A stretch of DNA of 27,204 nucleotides from CAZJDM01 sp964544765 (GCA_964544765.1 CAZJDM010000051.1:1-27204); one strand, 5' to 3'. Numbered from the stretch's first letter, positions 1 through 8,980 are shown. The notes: generated by a model from the sequence alone, not told the origin. Translations and numbers: made by a program.

Positions 1-151
1 ATATTGGAAATCATTGAACTGCATAGCTGAAAAAGCTAATTCCTTTATAATCAAGAAATGGTGAAAGCGTTGTGTTACGGGGTGGTTCTATTCAAACGTA
101 TGACTGCAACAGGTGGTTATAGAAATAAAATTTATCAATTTTAACTTTCTT
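1..151. other. Window edge, no gene recognised
   Basis: Downstream of the rhodanese stop I see no gene I can name. A short plus-strand frame from an ATG at 58 runs to a stop at 142-144 and looks mildly protein-like, but it has no clear ribosome-binding site and no family I recognise. A 5-bp inverted repeat (TAGCT/AGCTA) at 24-38 has no T-run on either strand, so it is not a convincing terminator. Confidence 0.3.
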
Positions 152-631
152 CTACTGACTTACTAAATCACTGGTAGCAATTGGTAGACCGTGACCTGCC
201 CAGGAATCAAATCCTCCGTCTAAGTTATAAATATTTTTAAATCCTTCACCAGCCATCAGTGAAATTGCTTGTGTACTACGAGTACCTGCTTTGCAATATA
301 CTAGGTATGTTCCATCGATCGGTAATTCCAATATATCGTTATAAAACTCAGATTCTTGAACATTTAATAAGCGTGCCCTGTTTAAATGTCCCTTAGAAAA
401 TTCATCTGGTGTCCTGGCATCGATGATAATAATATCAGGGCGACTATCTATTAGAGCCTGCGCATCGTGTGGTCCAATGTTTATATATATTTTATTAGAC
501 TCTTGTTGTGGTGATTTATTATTTAGACCATCACACGGGTTTGCTAAAAGTTTTAGTTCAATAAAAATACTAAAACTAAGTATTGAAAATATAAAAATAC
601 TAACGGTTATTTTTTGCAGAAAAGTTTTCAT
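152..631 (-). CDS. Exported single-domain rhodanese
   Basis: A secreted sulfurtransferase-like protein with one rhodanese domain. A hydrophobic N-terminal segment, probably a signal peptide or anchor, precedes a single domain. The domain shows the entry motif DARTPDEFSKGHL and the active-site loop YCKAGTRS, so the catalytic cysteine is present, and it ends with the usual LDGGFDSWAGHGLPI. A six-residue CxxGxR-type loop is typical of PspE/GlpE-like thiosulfate sulfurtransferases, but the true sulfur donor and acceptor cannot be read from sequence. I start at the ATG at 631, which has a GTGGA-like site upstream; a GTG at 643 lies in frame but has no ribosome-binding site. The gene stands alone, divergent from the DUF3616 gene. 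Confidence 0.85.
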   Translation of the reverse strand: MKTFLQKITVSIFIFSILSFSIFIELKLLANPCDGLNNKSPQQESNKIYINIGPHDAQALIDSRPDIIIIDARTPDEFSKGHLNRARLLNVQESEFYNDILELPIDGTYLVYCKAGTRSTQAISLMAGEGFKNIYNLDGGFDSWAGHGLPIATSDLVSQ

Positions 632-765
632 GCTTATATCCACTTATTAAAATATGATTATGTGCGAATTAGCTACTATTCTAATCTAATAAAGTCAAGA
701 TAAAAAGAGATAAATAAAATAAAAAATAAAATTCGAAAAAAATGAATGTGAGTGCCATTTTTACT

Positions 766-795
766 AGTTGATATAAGTTGATATAAGTTGCTATC
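766..795. repeat. Three 10-bp tandem repeats, AGTTGATATA
   Basis: Two exact copies of AGTTGATATA and a third degenerate one (AGTTGCTATC) lie head to tail in the 281-base intergenic region between the divergent rhodanese and DUF3616 genes. The 10-base period would place the copies on one face of the helix. They may be regulator sites or a simple slippage product. I see no strong sigma-70 promoter here for either gene. Confidence 0.7.
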
Positions 796-912
796 GGTTA
801 TTGTTTCAATTACTCAATAATGAAGTTCTATTTGTAAGTTGGGAAGAACCGCATTAACGTGGTTTGTGAAAAATCTGCATTGAAATTTATTACAGATTAA
901 GGAGGTTATTTT

Positions 913-1968
913 ATGGTTATCAAAAAATTATCATTGTTGGCGTTGGCACTAATAACAATTATGAAAATTAGTAGTATCAAGGGAACCATTAATGCAGCTG
1001 GTACGACTTCATTTGGTGATATTTCCTATGGGTACACTACCAAACACCATTACCATAATGGATATAAGCAAGATTTAAGTGGTGCGGCTATAGTTGGGAA
1101 TAAAATTGTCTATATTGATGATGGAGGTACTCCATTAGATAATAGTTTGCACTCTATTCGAGTTGTTGATGCTCTTGAACCTCGTAATGAAGTGACAATT
1201 CCATTACCAGCAGATCTGGAACATAGAGATTTGGAAGGAATTACATCCATTGATGATCGTTTTATTATGACTGCGAGTTTGAGTGTTCCTGGTGATGAGA
1301 GATTCAATCGTTTAACGAAATTTCATTTTGAAGAAGAACAAGGGAGACTAAAATTCGTTGCTGATGATAGTGTTGATTTGCGTAATGATTTAGTATCAGC
1401 AATGCGGCAAGATTTTGATGATGATTGGATAGACCGATTTTTAGTTGAACCTCCTAAAACAGGTGGTTTAAATATTGAAGCTATTTCTCGGCATCATACT
1501 AAAGAAAAAGCTATTGTATGGGGCCTTCGATCTCCTTTATATGATAAAAAATTTGGAAACCCTGCTAATAACCCCGGTATGTCGTTAACTCAAGGTAAAG
1601 CAATTGTCGTTTGGGTTGCTAAACCTTTTAAAAATTCTGTTGAATTTAATTTTGCTACCTTGGATTTAGAAGGAAAGGGAATTCGTGGTATGGAATGGAT
1701 TCCTAAGTTGGATGCGTATATAATAATCGCAGGTCCCGCACCAAAGGGTAGTGGATATACCTTATGGTCATGGAATCCAGAAAAAGATAATAATAGCCTA
1801 AGTAAACTAAGCGTAGAAGGTTTTGACCGGCTTTGTCGTCCTGAAACCATGATTCAATTATCACAAGATGATAAAAATTATTTGGTTATATATAGTGAAG
1901 AATCTGGTGGTTCGTGCGTCAATGCGCCTTATACATATATTAAAGCTGAAATTGTTTTGAACAATTGA
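913..1968 (+). CDS. Secreted DUF3616 family protein
   Basis: A 351-residue exported protein of the DUF3616 type, likely a beta-propeller-like fold of unknown function. A signal peptide covers about residues 1-28. The body carries the landmarks I associate with this family: HRDLEGITSIDDRF, GGLNIEAISRH, VWGLRSPLYDKK, LDLEGKGIRGMEW and IIIAGPAP. The start is well supported by a perfect AAGGAGG eight bases upstream, at 899-905. No operon partner is present; the next plus-strand frame is only a fragment. The family call rests on pattern memory, and no biochemical role is known to me. Confidence 0.75.
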   Translation: MVIKKLSLLALALITIMKISSIKGTINAAGTTSFGDISYGYTTKHHYHNGYKQDLSGAAIVGNKIVYIDDGGTPLDNSLHSIRVVDALEPRNEVTIPLPADLEHRDLEGITSIDDRFIMTASLSVPGDERFNRLTKFHFEEEQGRLKFVADDSVDLRNDLVSAMRQDFDDDWIDRFLVEPPKTGGLNIEAISRHHTKEKAIVWGLRSPLYDKKFGNPANNPGMSLTQGKAIVVWVAKPFKNSVEFNFATLDLEGKGIRGMEWIPKLDAYIIIAGPAPKGSGYTLWSWNPEKDNNSLSKLSVEGFDRLCRPETMIQLSQDDKNYLVIYSEESGGSCVNAPYTYIKAEIVLNN

Positions 1969-2006
1969 AAATGTTTTTAGTAACTTAATTGGTAACTGAA
2001 TATTAG

Positions 2007-2237
2007 TTTAGAAACCAATTTTTTGGGTGCTGCGTACTGGTATATATTTACCGTTTACCGCAATATTTCGGGTCACCACCATCTGCTATACATTTAGCTA
2101 TAAAAAGAGGTCATAACCGACGAGCTAGAGAACTAAAAGAAGAAATTAAAGTAGAATTTAAGAAAGTTCAGCAATGGCAGGAAGAAAAAAAGATAGATGA
2201 AAAGCTGATCCTACTAAAAGCTATGATCATTAATTAA
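2007..2237 (+). pseudogene. Orphan ORF tail, origin unknown
   Basis: A frame open from just after a TAG at 2004 to a TAA at 2235-2237, with no ATG, GTG or TTG start until its last codons. The second half looks like true coding sequence: PPSAIHLAIKRGHNRRA followed by a charged, helix-forming stretch rich in Lys and Glu. It looks like the C-terminal end of a gene whose front has been lost. I do not recognise the family. Its stop overlaps the end of the convergent nuclease gene by a few bases. Confidence 0.4.
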
Positions 2238-3248
2238 CATGGTCTAACTTGATAATCACCGGAAAGTGATCCGAATAACCCTCTTGCCATACTAATTGGT
2301 CATCTTGGTCGTAAAAACAAGCTGACTTAGGTAATCCTTGTGAGTCACAAGTTAGATTCTGTATTACTTTGAATGATTTTGCTTTATATTTTAATGGTTG
2401 TCCCCCACTGATTAAGGAAGGAGATATTATTATCTGGTCCAACATGCTCCATTTGGATGTTAGACATTTGGAATAAAAACAACTACCCGGAAATTTGCGA
2501 TTTAACCATTCCCAGGAGGTATTATATAAAATAACCTTGGATAGATCTTGTTGATGCTTAACTGTGTGTTGATCGTAGGTTGCCATGAGATAATCCATTA
2601 TTGAGATAGAAAAAGGATCATCATTAAAATCACCCATTACTATTATATTTTTATCCAGCGTTAGGGATTCAGGATGGGATTCCTCTGGATAAGCTTTTAT
2701 ACGTTTATTAAATTTATCTCCATTATGAAGTTTCCATATTCGAGTTTGCAGTTGATCACAAACCGATTGACGGTACATTTGGGTATAGTATTTATTGGCT
2801 GGTCTGGCTTTTAGATGACAACAATAGGTAATTAATTCAACTTGATTGTTTTTAAGTTTACNNNNNNNNNNTCAAAACGATCGAAAAACTGAAGATAGTT
2901 GGCCTTCTTTAATGTCAAAAAGTTTTTATCGTAGATGATAATGTTGTCATTGTATTCTAATTTGAATTTAGGATCCTTTACCATTTCAAAACGTTGAGGC
3001 AAGTGAGCGAGGATATCTTGGGCTACTTTCGAATTTTCAACTTCATTTAAACCTATGATAGCTGGAATGTTGCGGTTACCATACTCTAATAGTATTTTTT
3101 TTATGATATGAGCAACTCTTTTAATTTTTTGTGTATAACGTTCAAGGGTCCAGCCTTCTTTGGGAGTCATATCATTACGGGGTCCACCGCTTTGCGGATG
3201 GAAAAGGTTTTCCAAGTTCCAGGACAGCACCAGTATATTTTTACTCAT
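2230..3248 (-). CDS. EEP-superfamily nuclease, interrupted by gap
   Basis: An endonuclease/exonuclease/phosphatase (EEP) family hydrolase, metal dependent, probably acting on nucleic acid or a phosphodiester. The N-terminal part has VLSWNLENLF and GLNEVEN (metal-binding Glu). The C-terminal part has YCCHLKAR, VMGDFNDDP (catalytic Asp-x-Asn), LDQIIISPSL and the terminal YSDHFPVI with its Asp-His pair. The two halves lie in different frames on either side of the Ns at 2862-2871, so the printed gap length is wrong and the gene is probably intact. No signal peptide is visible from the ATG at 3248, which has AAGGA nine bases upstream; a longer frame reaches 3347 but lacks support. It follows topB on the same strand about 100 bases on. 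Substrate unknown. Confidence 0.8.
2862..2871. other. Assembly gap (10 Ns)
   Basis: Ten undetermined bases inside the nuclease gene. For the two halves to join in frame the true gap must be 2 modulo 3 in length (for example 11, 14 or 17), so ten is a placeholder. Confidence 0.95.
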
Positions 3249-3310
3249 AATTAAGTTCCTTAGTGAATTCCATATTAAGTTCTTTATTAAGTTACTTGTT
3301 AAATTTTTTA

Positions 3311-3331
3311 TTGCCAATTGGAAATTGGCAA
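3311..3331. repeat. Perfect 9-bp inverted repeat between topB and nuclease
   Basis: TTGCCAATT and its exact reverse complement flank a GGA spacer. It lies just after the topB stop, but the minus-strand continuation is A-rich rather than T-rich, and the plus-strand continuation has no T-run, so it is not a canonical terminator. It could be an RNA-processing hairpin or a protein site. Confidence 0.6.
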
Positions 3332-3349
3332 TGGTAACTATAGTCAAAG

Positions 3350-5437
3350 CTATCTAAAATCGAATACGACCTTATTATCTGTATCCAGCCGTAAACGAGC
3401 ATTAAAGGGCTTTCCCGCTTTTGATTTAAAACCTTTTAGTAGATCTGTTTTACCATTACTTACGAGCTGTTTTACTTGAGTTTCAGTGATCTTTTTACTA
3501 GCAATTTGCTTCCAAATAACAAATTTGCACCCAAATTTCCACTTAGAACAACCAAATCCCTTTTTTCCTTCTATTATATTTCCCCTACAAGCGGGACATT
3601 TACCTAATTCTGATGATGCATTAACTGAACTGTTTGTACTAACAAAAGTTGTATTATTTTTAAATTCTTCAATTGAGCAGCAAACATACCGCTTAATATT
3701 TTGTAAAAAGATTGAAAGGTCCCCTTTGCCTTGGGCTATCTGTTCTAGATACTGTTCCCATCTGGCTGTTTCCTCTGGAGAAGTTATAAGTTTTGTTTGA
3801 TCCATTGTTCGAAGAGTTTTTACTAAAGAACAGCCCTTTTTAGTAGCTATTAGAGCCTTTTTACATCTTTCAATATAGGTACGCTCAAGAAGCTTTTCAA
3901 TAATAGCGGCCCTAGTGGCTTGAGTTCCCAAACCAACGTTGCCATGAAAAACGTTTTTTAGATCCTGCTTGGAAACATATTTTGCTGGTCTGACCATAGC
4001 GCCCAATAATGAGCTTTCGGTATATTCTGCGGGTGGAGTGGTGGTTTTTTGCTCTATACATGTATCTTTTATATAAGCTGGATCATTTTTTTGCAGTGGT
4101 GGTAAGATCTGTGTGTCCTCTTTTTTGGTTTTTTCTCGTTCATATAAAACTTGCCATCCGGGTTTAAGAATGATTTTTCCTTTGGTTCGAAAAGTTTCGA
4201 CATTTACTTTGGTGATTATCTCAGTTGTTTCAAAATGACAGGGTGGATAAAATGCAGCCGCAAATCGCCTAAGAACCAGGTCATATATTTTTCTTTCATT
4301 GGGATCCACGGCATGGGGCGCTGTTTTAAGTGGGATGAGCGCATGATGATCAGTGAGTTTAGCGTCATTAAAAACACGTTTATTTGATTTTCGAAGATTA
4401 TTATGGTCCATACCTTGAAAAATATCTGGATAGGTTTTGGAAAGATTATCAACAATTCGTTTGGTCATATCAACGTTCTTAGTTCCTAATACTGTGGAAT
4501 CTGATCGGGGATAAGAAAGGCACTTTCTTTTTTCGTACAAGGATTGAGTTAGATTCAAGGTTGTTTGAGCGGCAAAACCGTATCTTTTGTTGGCATCTCG
4601 CTGTAATTCAGTTAGTGAATATAGGGGTGGAGGATTTTGACTTTTCTTTTGCTTTTTTACAGTAGCAACAATACCGGTAGACTTGTCTATTTGGGAAATA
4701 ATTTCTTCGGCTTTATTTTGATTTTCAAATCGGTTTAGTTCCGCTTTAAACCAGGTTCCTCGCCAATTACCTTTTTCATTATAAAACTGAACATGTAGTT
4801 GCCAATATGGTTCAGGTTTAAAGTTATCAATTTCTTTTCGACGGTCAACTAGTAGAGATAGTACAGTGGTTTGTACACGTCCAATAGAATAAAGATCTCC
4901 CATCTTTTTCGTAGCGGCACGGGTTAGATTCATTCCAACGAGCCAATCGGCGAATTGTCGACCTTGCCCAGCCTTATAGAGCCTATCAAAAGATGTGGAT
5001 GGTTTTATATTGCGCATAGACTCTAATATAACTTCCTTGGAAAGTGCTTGACTGGTCCAAAATCTAAAAATTTCTTTTTTGTTTTTTCCATATTCTAGAA
5101 TGGTTCTAGCAATAACTTCTCCTTCTCGTCCAGCGTCAGTCGCAATTATGACTCTTTTAATATCCCTTCTTTTTAATTGTTTAACGATGTTGTTAAGTTG
5201 TTTTTTGGTTTTTGATATAGGCTTGTATTTGAATTCCATAGGTAAAATAGGTAAATTGTCTAAATTCCATCGTTTCCATTTTAGATCGTAGTCATTTGGC
5301 GCGAAAAGCTCAACTAGATGGCCAATTGCCGATGCTAGGACATAATTATTATTTTCCATTGTTCCAAAGGGTATGTCCAGAGCCTTGGCAAAATCTCTGG
5401 CTACAGAAGGTTTTTCAGTTATTATAAGTGTTTTCAT
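3350..5437 (-). CDS. topB: DNA topoisomerase III (type IA)
   Basis: A type IA topoisomerase that nicks and passes single strands to relax or decatenate DNA in the cytoplasm. The Toprim domain opens with LIITEKPSVARDFA and contains ATDAGREGE near residues 100-106 (metal-binding acidic residues). FADWLVGMNLTRA and YSIGRVQTTVL are typical of the family. The catalytic tyrosine is in LSYPRSDSTVLG, near residue 309. A C-terminal four-cysteine module (CPAC...C...C) and a terminal KGFKSKAGKPFNA segment match bacterial TopB proteins of about 700 residues. I start at the ATG at 5437, with GAGG nine bases upstream, rather than at an ATG at 5458. TopB is often chromosomal but also common on plasmids and integrative elements; nothing else here points to such an element. 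Confidence 0.93.
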   Translation of the reverse strand: MKTLIITEKPSVARDFAKALDIPFGTMENNNYVLASAIGHLVELFAPNDYDLKWKRWNLDNLPILPMEFKYKPISKTKKQLNNIVKQLKRRDIKRVIIATDAGREGEVIARTILEYGKNKKEIFRFWTSQALSKEVILESMRNIKPSTSFDRLYKAGQGRQFADWLVGMNLTRAATKKMGDLYSIGRVQTTVLSLLVDRRKEIDNFKPEPYWQLHVQFYNEKGNWRGTWFKAELNRFENQNKAEEIISQIDKSTGIVATVKKQKKSQNPPPLYSLTELQRDANKRYGFAAQTTLNLTQSLYEKRKCLSYPRSDSTVLGTKNVDMTKRIVDNLSKTYPDIFQGMDHNNLRKSNKRVFNDAKLTDHHALIPLKTAPHAVDPNERKIYDLVLRRFAAAFYPPCHFETTEIITKVNVETFRTKGKIILKPGWQVLYEREKTKKEDTQILPPLQKNDPAYIKDTCIEQKTTTPPAEYTESSLLGAMVRPAKYVSKQDLKNVFHGNVGLGTQATRAAIIEKLLERTYIERCKKALIATKKGCSLVKTLRTMDQTKLITSPEETARWEQYLEQIAQGKGDLSIFLQNIKRYVCCSIEEFKNNTTFVSTNSSVNASSELGKCPACRGNIIEGKKGFGCSKWKFGCKFVIWKQIASKKITETQVKQLVSNGKTDLLKGFKSKAGKPFNARLRLDTDNKVVFDFR

Positions 5438-5532
5438 CAAATGCCTCATTGGGAGCAATGTGGATAATTAACAGGTAGACGAAAAAACTTTTATCATAAA
5501 ATTATTATTTTTTTAATGAAAAAGTAGTGCCC

Positions 5533-7398
5533 TTATAAGTTGGCTAAAGCACAGATTCCATCATCTTGTTCGCTAGTATTACTAACTAAAGCACACTGGA
5601 TCCTTGCAATTTCAATAGCGTCATCGGAGAAATCTTCTTTGATTTTTTCTATAACAAAACTAAGATTATTTCCAATTGGATGCTCAGGATCAGTCAAAGA
5701 TGTTGGCTGGAAGTGATCTGAGGATAGGTTTTGGGGAAAAGTAAATCGTAAAACTTTCCATCTTTTGCCATTAGCGAAAGTTATATCCTTCAAATAGGTA
5801 ATGGATCTTACAGAGACTCCCTGATCTTGCTCACCGCTTTTCACTAATACTTGAGTAAGCGATCCGCATCCCTGTGCAATATTTTCGGCAGGAACAATAA
5901 TCAAATTGGAAGTTAGCATATAGGCTTTACTGGTACTACATAGGGCATTTTGTAAATTAAAGAAATGGCCATTATCATCCCTATTATTATCGCCAGTAGT
6001 ATTGGCATTATTGGTATGACTATATTGGTTATTATCATTTGCAATGATGCTACTATCATCGGTGGGATTATTGCTACTATTGTTATCAGTGTTGTTGCCA
6101 ATGTCAGTGTTACTACCGTTAGAAGAGCTTCCATCATTATTAGTATAGTTGCTGTTATTAACACTATCGGGAACTAAAAAATGGTATTCATTAACTTCAC
6201 CGGTGAAGTTTTCTGGAGGAATTGAAGCTAGATGTACAGGGGGAATGGTGTTAGAAGTATATATTATAGTTGGATCGGTGTTTTTATTAAAACTTACCTC
6301 ATATCTACTAGCTTCACTTTCATTATAGGGCATATTTAAAACTACCGCGGTATCTTCTTCCAACTCAAAATTGGGATCATAATATATTTTTAGATTATTA
6401 TCTTCCTTGTAAAAATATTGGATTGGCACCTCGGATTCAAAGGCTAAGGATACTGATGTAGCTGAGCTAGGAGTCGGAGAATTAGGATCAACGGGGATTA
6501 AATGAACTTCGTTAGGGCGCTCAGTAACGTTAGTATCAAAATCAGCCACAGGTTTTCCTTCTTCATCAAACGATATTAAGTACGGACCTTGGGGAGTATA
6601 TGCTGATATTGTTTTATTGGGGTTTTGAGTGACCCATTCATTACTGAACCGTATTTGCATTCCATTCTCTTGATCAAATGATATTTCCGGTGGCAACAGA
6701 GGTTGATTATTTATCTGTGAACTGTTGCTTGGTTCTCCCTGTCCAGCAGGTGTTACTGAAGAACTCGTTGTGTTGCTGGTAGGTGCATTTCTGATGATCG
6801 GAGTTCCTCTTTCATCAAATGAAACAGTTACTGGTCCATTAGGAGTATTGACTGTTTTTGAATAATTAGGATTAGCAGCTACCCACCTTGGGTCATATTG
6901 CATTTGTATGCCTTGACCTTCTTGGTAGTAAATGTTCGGAGCAGCGGGTGGTGGAGCTTGTTGTCGCACTGTTTGGGTTGGTGCAGGTTGCCTTGAACCT
7001 CCATTACTACCTCCAATTGGAAAACTATGTGATATTGATGCTGGTCCTATTTTAGTTCCAACTGAAATACCTCCTGGATTACCTCCTATGGCAATTGGAC
7101 CCAGGTTAAAATTGGCGCTTGGTCCACTGGGACCCAAACCTATATTGCCCAGTCCAGGTAAGCCAAAATTAAGGCTAAAATTAGATACTAGTTCAAAACG
7201 TTGATTATCAGTAGATGTAGATAAGGAATGATAAAATTCAATTAATAAAGCCTTTTGATTGCCAGAATCCGTTTGATTTAAGGATGTTACAGATTTGTCG
7301 TCAGATTTAAAATTTGCTAGATGTTCATCTTGATAACAGTTTAAAAGAAGAAAAAAGCATGTTATTTCAATCGTTAATATTATGAAGTTTTTTCTCAT
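5533..7398 (-). CDS. Lipoprotein with three ~50-residue repeats, unknown function
   Basis: A 621-residue probable lipoprotein that I cannot assign to a known family. The signal peptide ends in LLLNC with Cys21 as the lipidation site; Asn at -1 is unusual. Residues 75-155 are Gly/Pro-rich. Three related repeats follow at about 156-203, 238-285 and 326-380. The first two share the order I-F/Y-x-Q-E-x-G-M/I-Q-M/I, then W-V-x-x-N-P-N, a T-P-x-G-P, and V/I-S-F-D-E-x-G-x-P; the third is more divergent. Residues 412-476 are an Asn/Asp/Ser-rich linker, then a compact C-terminal domain with several cysteines. It is last in the minus-strand envelope cluster, 313 bases after the fadL-like stop, so it may have its own promoter. 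The weak GAGCG before the ATG is the only ribosome-binding site. Confidence 0.75.
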   Translation of the reverse strand: MRKNFIILTIEITCFFLLLNCYQDEHLANFKSDDKSVTSLNQTDSGNQKALLIEFYHSLSTSTDNQRFELVSNFSLNFGLPGLGNIGLGPSGPSANFNLGPIAIGGNPGGISVGTKIGPASISHSFPIGGSNGGSRQPAPTQTVRQQAPPPAAPNIYYQEGQGIQMQYDPRWVAANPNYSKTVNTPNGPVTVSFDERGTPIIRNAPTSNTTSSSVTPAGQGEPSNSSQINNQPLLPPEISFDQENGMQIRFSNEWVTQNPNKTISAYTPQGPYLISFDEEGKPVADFDTNVTERPNEVHLIPVDPNSPTPSSATSVSLAFESEVPIQYFYKEDNNLKIYYDPNFELEEDTAVVLNMPYNESEASRYEVSFNKNTDPTIIYTSNTIPPVHLASIPPENFTGEVNEYHFLVPDSVNNSNYTNNDGSSSNGSNTDIGNNTDNNSSNNPTDDSSIIANDNNQYSHTNNANTTGDNNRDDNGHFFNLQNALCSTSKAYMLTSNLIIVPAENIAQGCGSLTQVLVKSGEQDQGVSVRSITYLKDITFANGKRWKVLRFTFPQNLSSDHFQPTSLTDPEHPIGNNLSFVIEKIKEDFSDDAIEIARIQCALVSNTSEQDDGICALANL

Positions 7399-7509
7399 AA
7401 TCGCTCACTTTCGTTACGTAATATGTATCGGTCTTTATGAGGAATTAATTTAGGAATTCTATTGTAATTAGGCTATATTTATATATTTGGTTGGATTTAT
7501 GTTCGAAAA

Positions 7510-7593
7510 CTATTTGAAATTATTGGCATAGATCTTTTGCTCTTTTAGTTTTCTAAGAACAGTGTTCTTATCTATCTCTAAAACCCTTTTCTC
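7510..7593 (-). pseudogene. Remnant of Fis-type helix-turn-helix regulator
   Basis: In the 313-base stretch 7399-7711 a 27-codon minus-strand frame reads EIDKNTVLRKLKEQKI before a stop at 7510-7512. This matches the C-terminal Fis-type helix-turn-helix found in NtrC-like sigma-54 activators (I/L-x-x-N-T-V/L-x-R-K-L-K-E). A stop codon (7594-7596) lies directly upstream in frame and no gene body is present, so this is a decayed tail. The rest of 7399-7711 shows nothing I recognise. Confidence 0.5.
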
Positions 7594-7711
7594 CTAATCA
7601 ATTTATAAAATCAACAATTTACACCCACCACCCATTAATGGTAACCATCTTGCTGATCGTATTAATTTAGATATAGTTATTTACATACGATAACCGCTAC
7701 TCAACCCTGTT

Positions 7712-8980
7712 CTAGAATTTTACTCCAACATCTAGAGTGATTGTTTCTGAATAAGCATTATATGATCCAGAAATTGATTGAGGAGAATCTATTTCAGTAG
7801 TCATAATTCTTTCGCGAACATCTGAAATATCAATAATGAATTTGTCGATTTTAAACCCCACCCCATAAGTAAATATACGTCGATCGTTTCCATAAGGGAA
7901 AGATGGATCGAAGGCGCTTTCTGATACGGAATTGTTTTCGTAAAAAAAGCCGGTTCTCAATTTTACTAGCGGGTGAGGAGACCAGTAGCCGCCAATTTTG
8001 TAGGAATAAACATCTTCCCGGTGTCTATTAGGGTGTTCTTCCGTAAAAGGCTTTTGAGTGTCGTATGAAATAGCAAAATCATTAAAATCCGACCAATCAG
8101 TTCGAAAAAATGATACTTCAATATAAAAAGAAGGATTTGTTTTTTTATCTTTAAACGCCGCTCCAAATTCTAACACAGCAGGTAGTCGAGTACCATAAGT
8201 AATATTTCCATCAGGATATTTAGCAGTAAGCATCTCAACCTCAGAGGTATCAAATTGTACCACCCCGTCTCCTTCTATTTTTATGCCGTTATTGTAAACC
8301 GCTCCACAGGCAAAAATGTCGTGATTTATCATAATGGAAACATTAAAACCGACACCAGTGCTGGTTACTCCATAGTGCGTAGGAATTATCGAGGTTTCAC
8401 TCACATATAGATTTTTCTTCTTTTCAAAAGTCGCTCCGATCATGTTAATACCGCCGCTTATGGAGATCTCATCAGTGATAGCAACAGCTATGTTTAATGG
8501 AAGCTTGCTGACTTTTAAAGTTTCTTCCGTGACCAGGTGTTTTCCGGGCCAAGTTTCCTGCCAAAGGGTTTTATATCCATAAGCACTATGCTGACCGATG
8601 CCAAAGGATATTGGACGTGTGAAGAGTTCTCCCGTCCATGAAGCAAAGAGATACAAATCATAGGCTGGTGTATTGTCTGTAGATACTGTATGAGAATCGT
8701 TTGATGGATGAAAGTTAGTTTGTAGTTTTTGTTGGTAACCACCAAGGAGGAAGTGAAAACCTTTATCTAAAAATACCATCGAAGCTGGCAAAATTGCAGC
8801 ACTTCCAGCACTTTCAGCGGTAAAAAGTCCTGTAGTCGCTTGTCCTGCTGATGCGCTGGTACGGGTGTGAGACAAAAAACCACTTGCCGATATTTCTGAA
8901 AAAAGGCCCACCAAATTAACAAAAGTAACAATGGATATTATAATTAAAGTTTTCAAAGTGCTAAAAGTTTTAATCGTCAT
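7712..8980 (-). CDS. OmpP1/FadL/TodX-family outer-membrane channel
   Basis: A 422-residue outer-membrane beta-barrel of the FadL type, which takes long-chain fatty acids or other hydrophobic compounds across the outer membrane through a lateral opening. A signal peptide of about 32 residues is followed by the N-terminal hatch region (SASAGQATTGLFTAESAG, then ILPASMVFL where most members have a NPA-x-M motif). Alternating amphipathic strands fill the rest, and the protein ends in Phe as barrels do. AGAGG five bases before the ATG supports the start. It lies 113 bases after the hydrolase-like lipoprotein gene, an arrangement like VolA-FadL in Vibrio. The substrate is inferred from the family only. 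Confidence 0.85.
   Translation of the reverse strand: MTIKTFSTLKTLIIISIVTFVNLVGLFSEISASGFLSHTRTSASAGQATTGLFTAESAGSAAILPASMVFLDKGFHFLLGGYQQKLQTNFHPSNDSHTVSTDNTPAYDLYLFASWTGELFTRPISFGIGQHSAYGYKTLWQETWPGKHLVTEETLKVSKLPLNIAVAITDEISISGGINMIGATFEKKKNLYVSETSIIPTHYGVTSTGVGFNVSIMINHDIFACGAVYNNGIKIEGDGVVQFDTSEVEMLTAKYPDGNITYGTRLPAVLEFGAAFKDKKTNPSFYIEVSFFRTDWSDFNDFAISYDTQKPFTEEHPNRHREDVYSYKIGGYWSPHPLVKLRTGFFYENNSVSESAFDPSFPYGNDRRIFTYGVGFKIDKFIIDISDVRERIMTTEIDSPQSISGSYNAYSETITLDVGVKF

Noticed and set aside
58..144. Short plus-strand ORF at the window edge, possibly the tail of a transposase
   Set aside because: No family motif and no start signal; too short to support a call.
2832..2871. Apparent continuation of the nuclease N-terminal frame through the Ns
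   Set aside because: The residues after the gap in that frame are spurious; the true continuation (ELITYCCHLKAR) is in another frame.
5480..5532. AT-rich hairpin with T-run after the repeat-lipoprotein stop, considered as a terminator
   Set aside because: The stem is only A-T pairs with almost no loop; not stable enough to claim.
6932..7204. 90-codon plus-strand ORF opposite the repeat lipoprotein
   Set aside because: Mirror of the Gly/Pro-rich coding region on the other strand; no start signal or domain.
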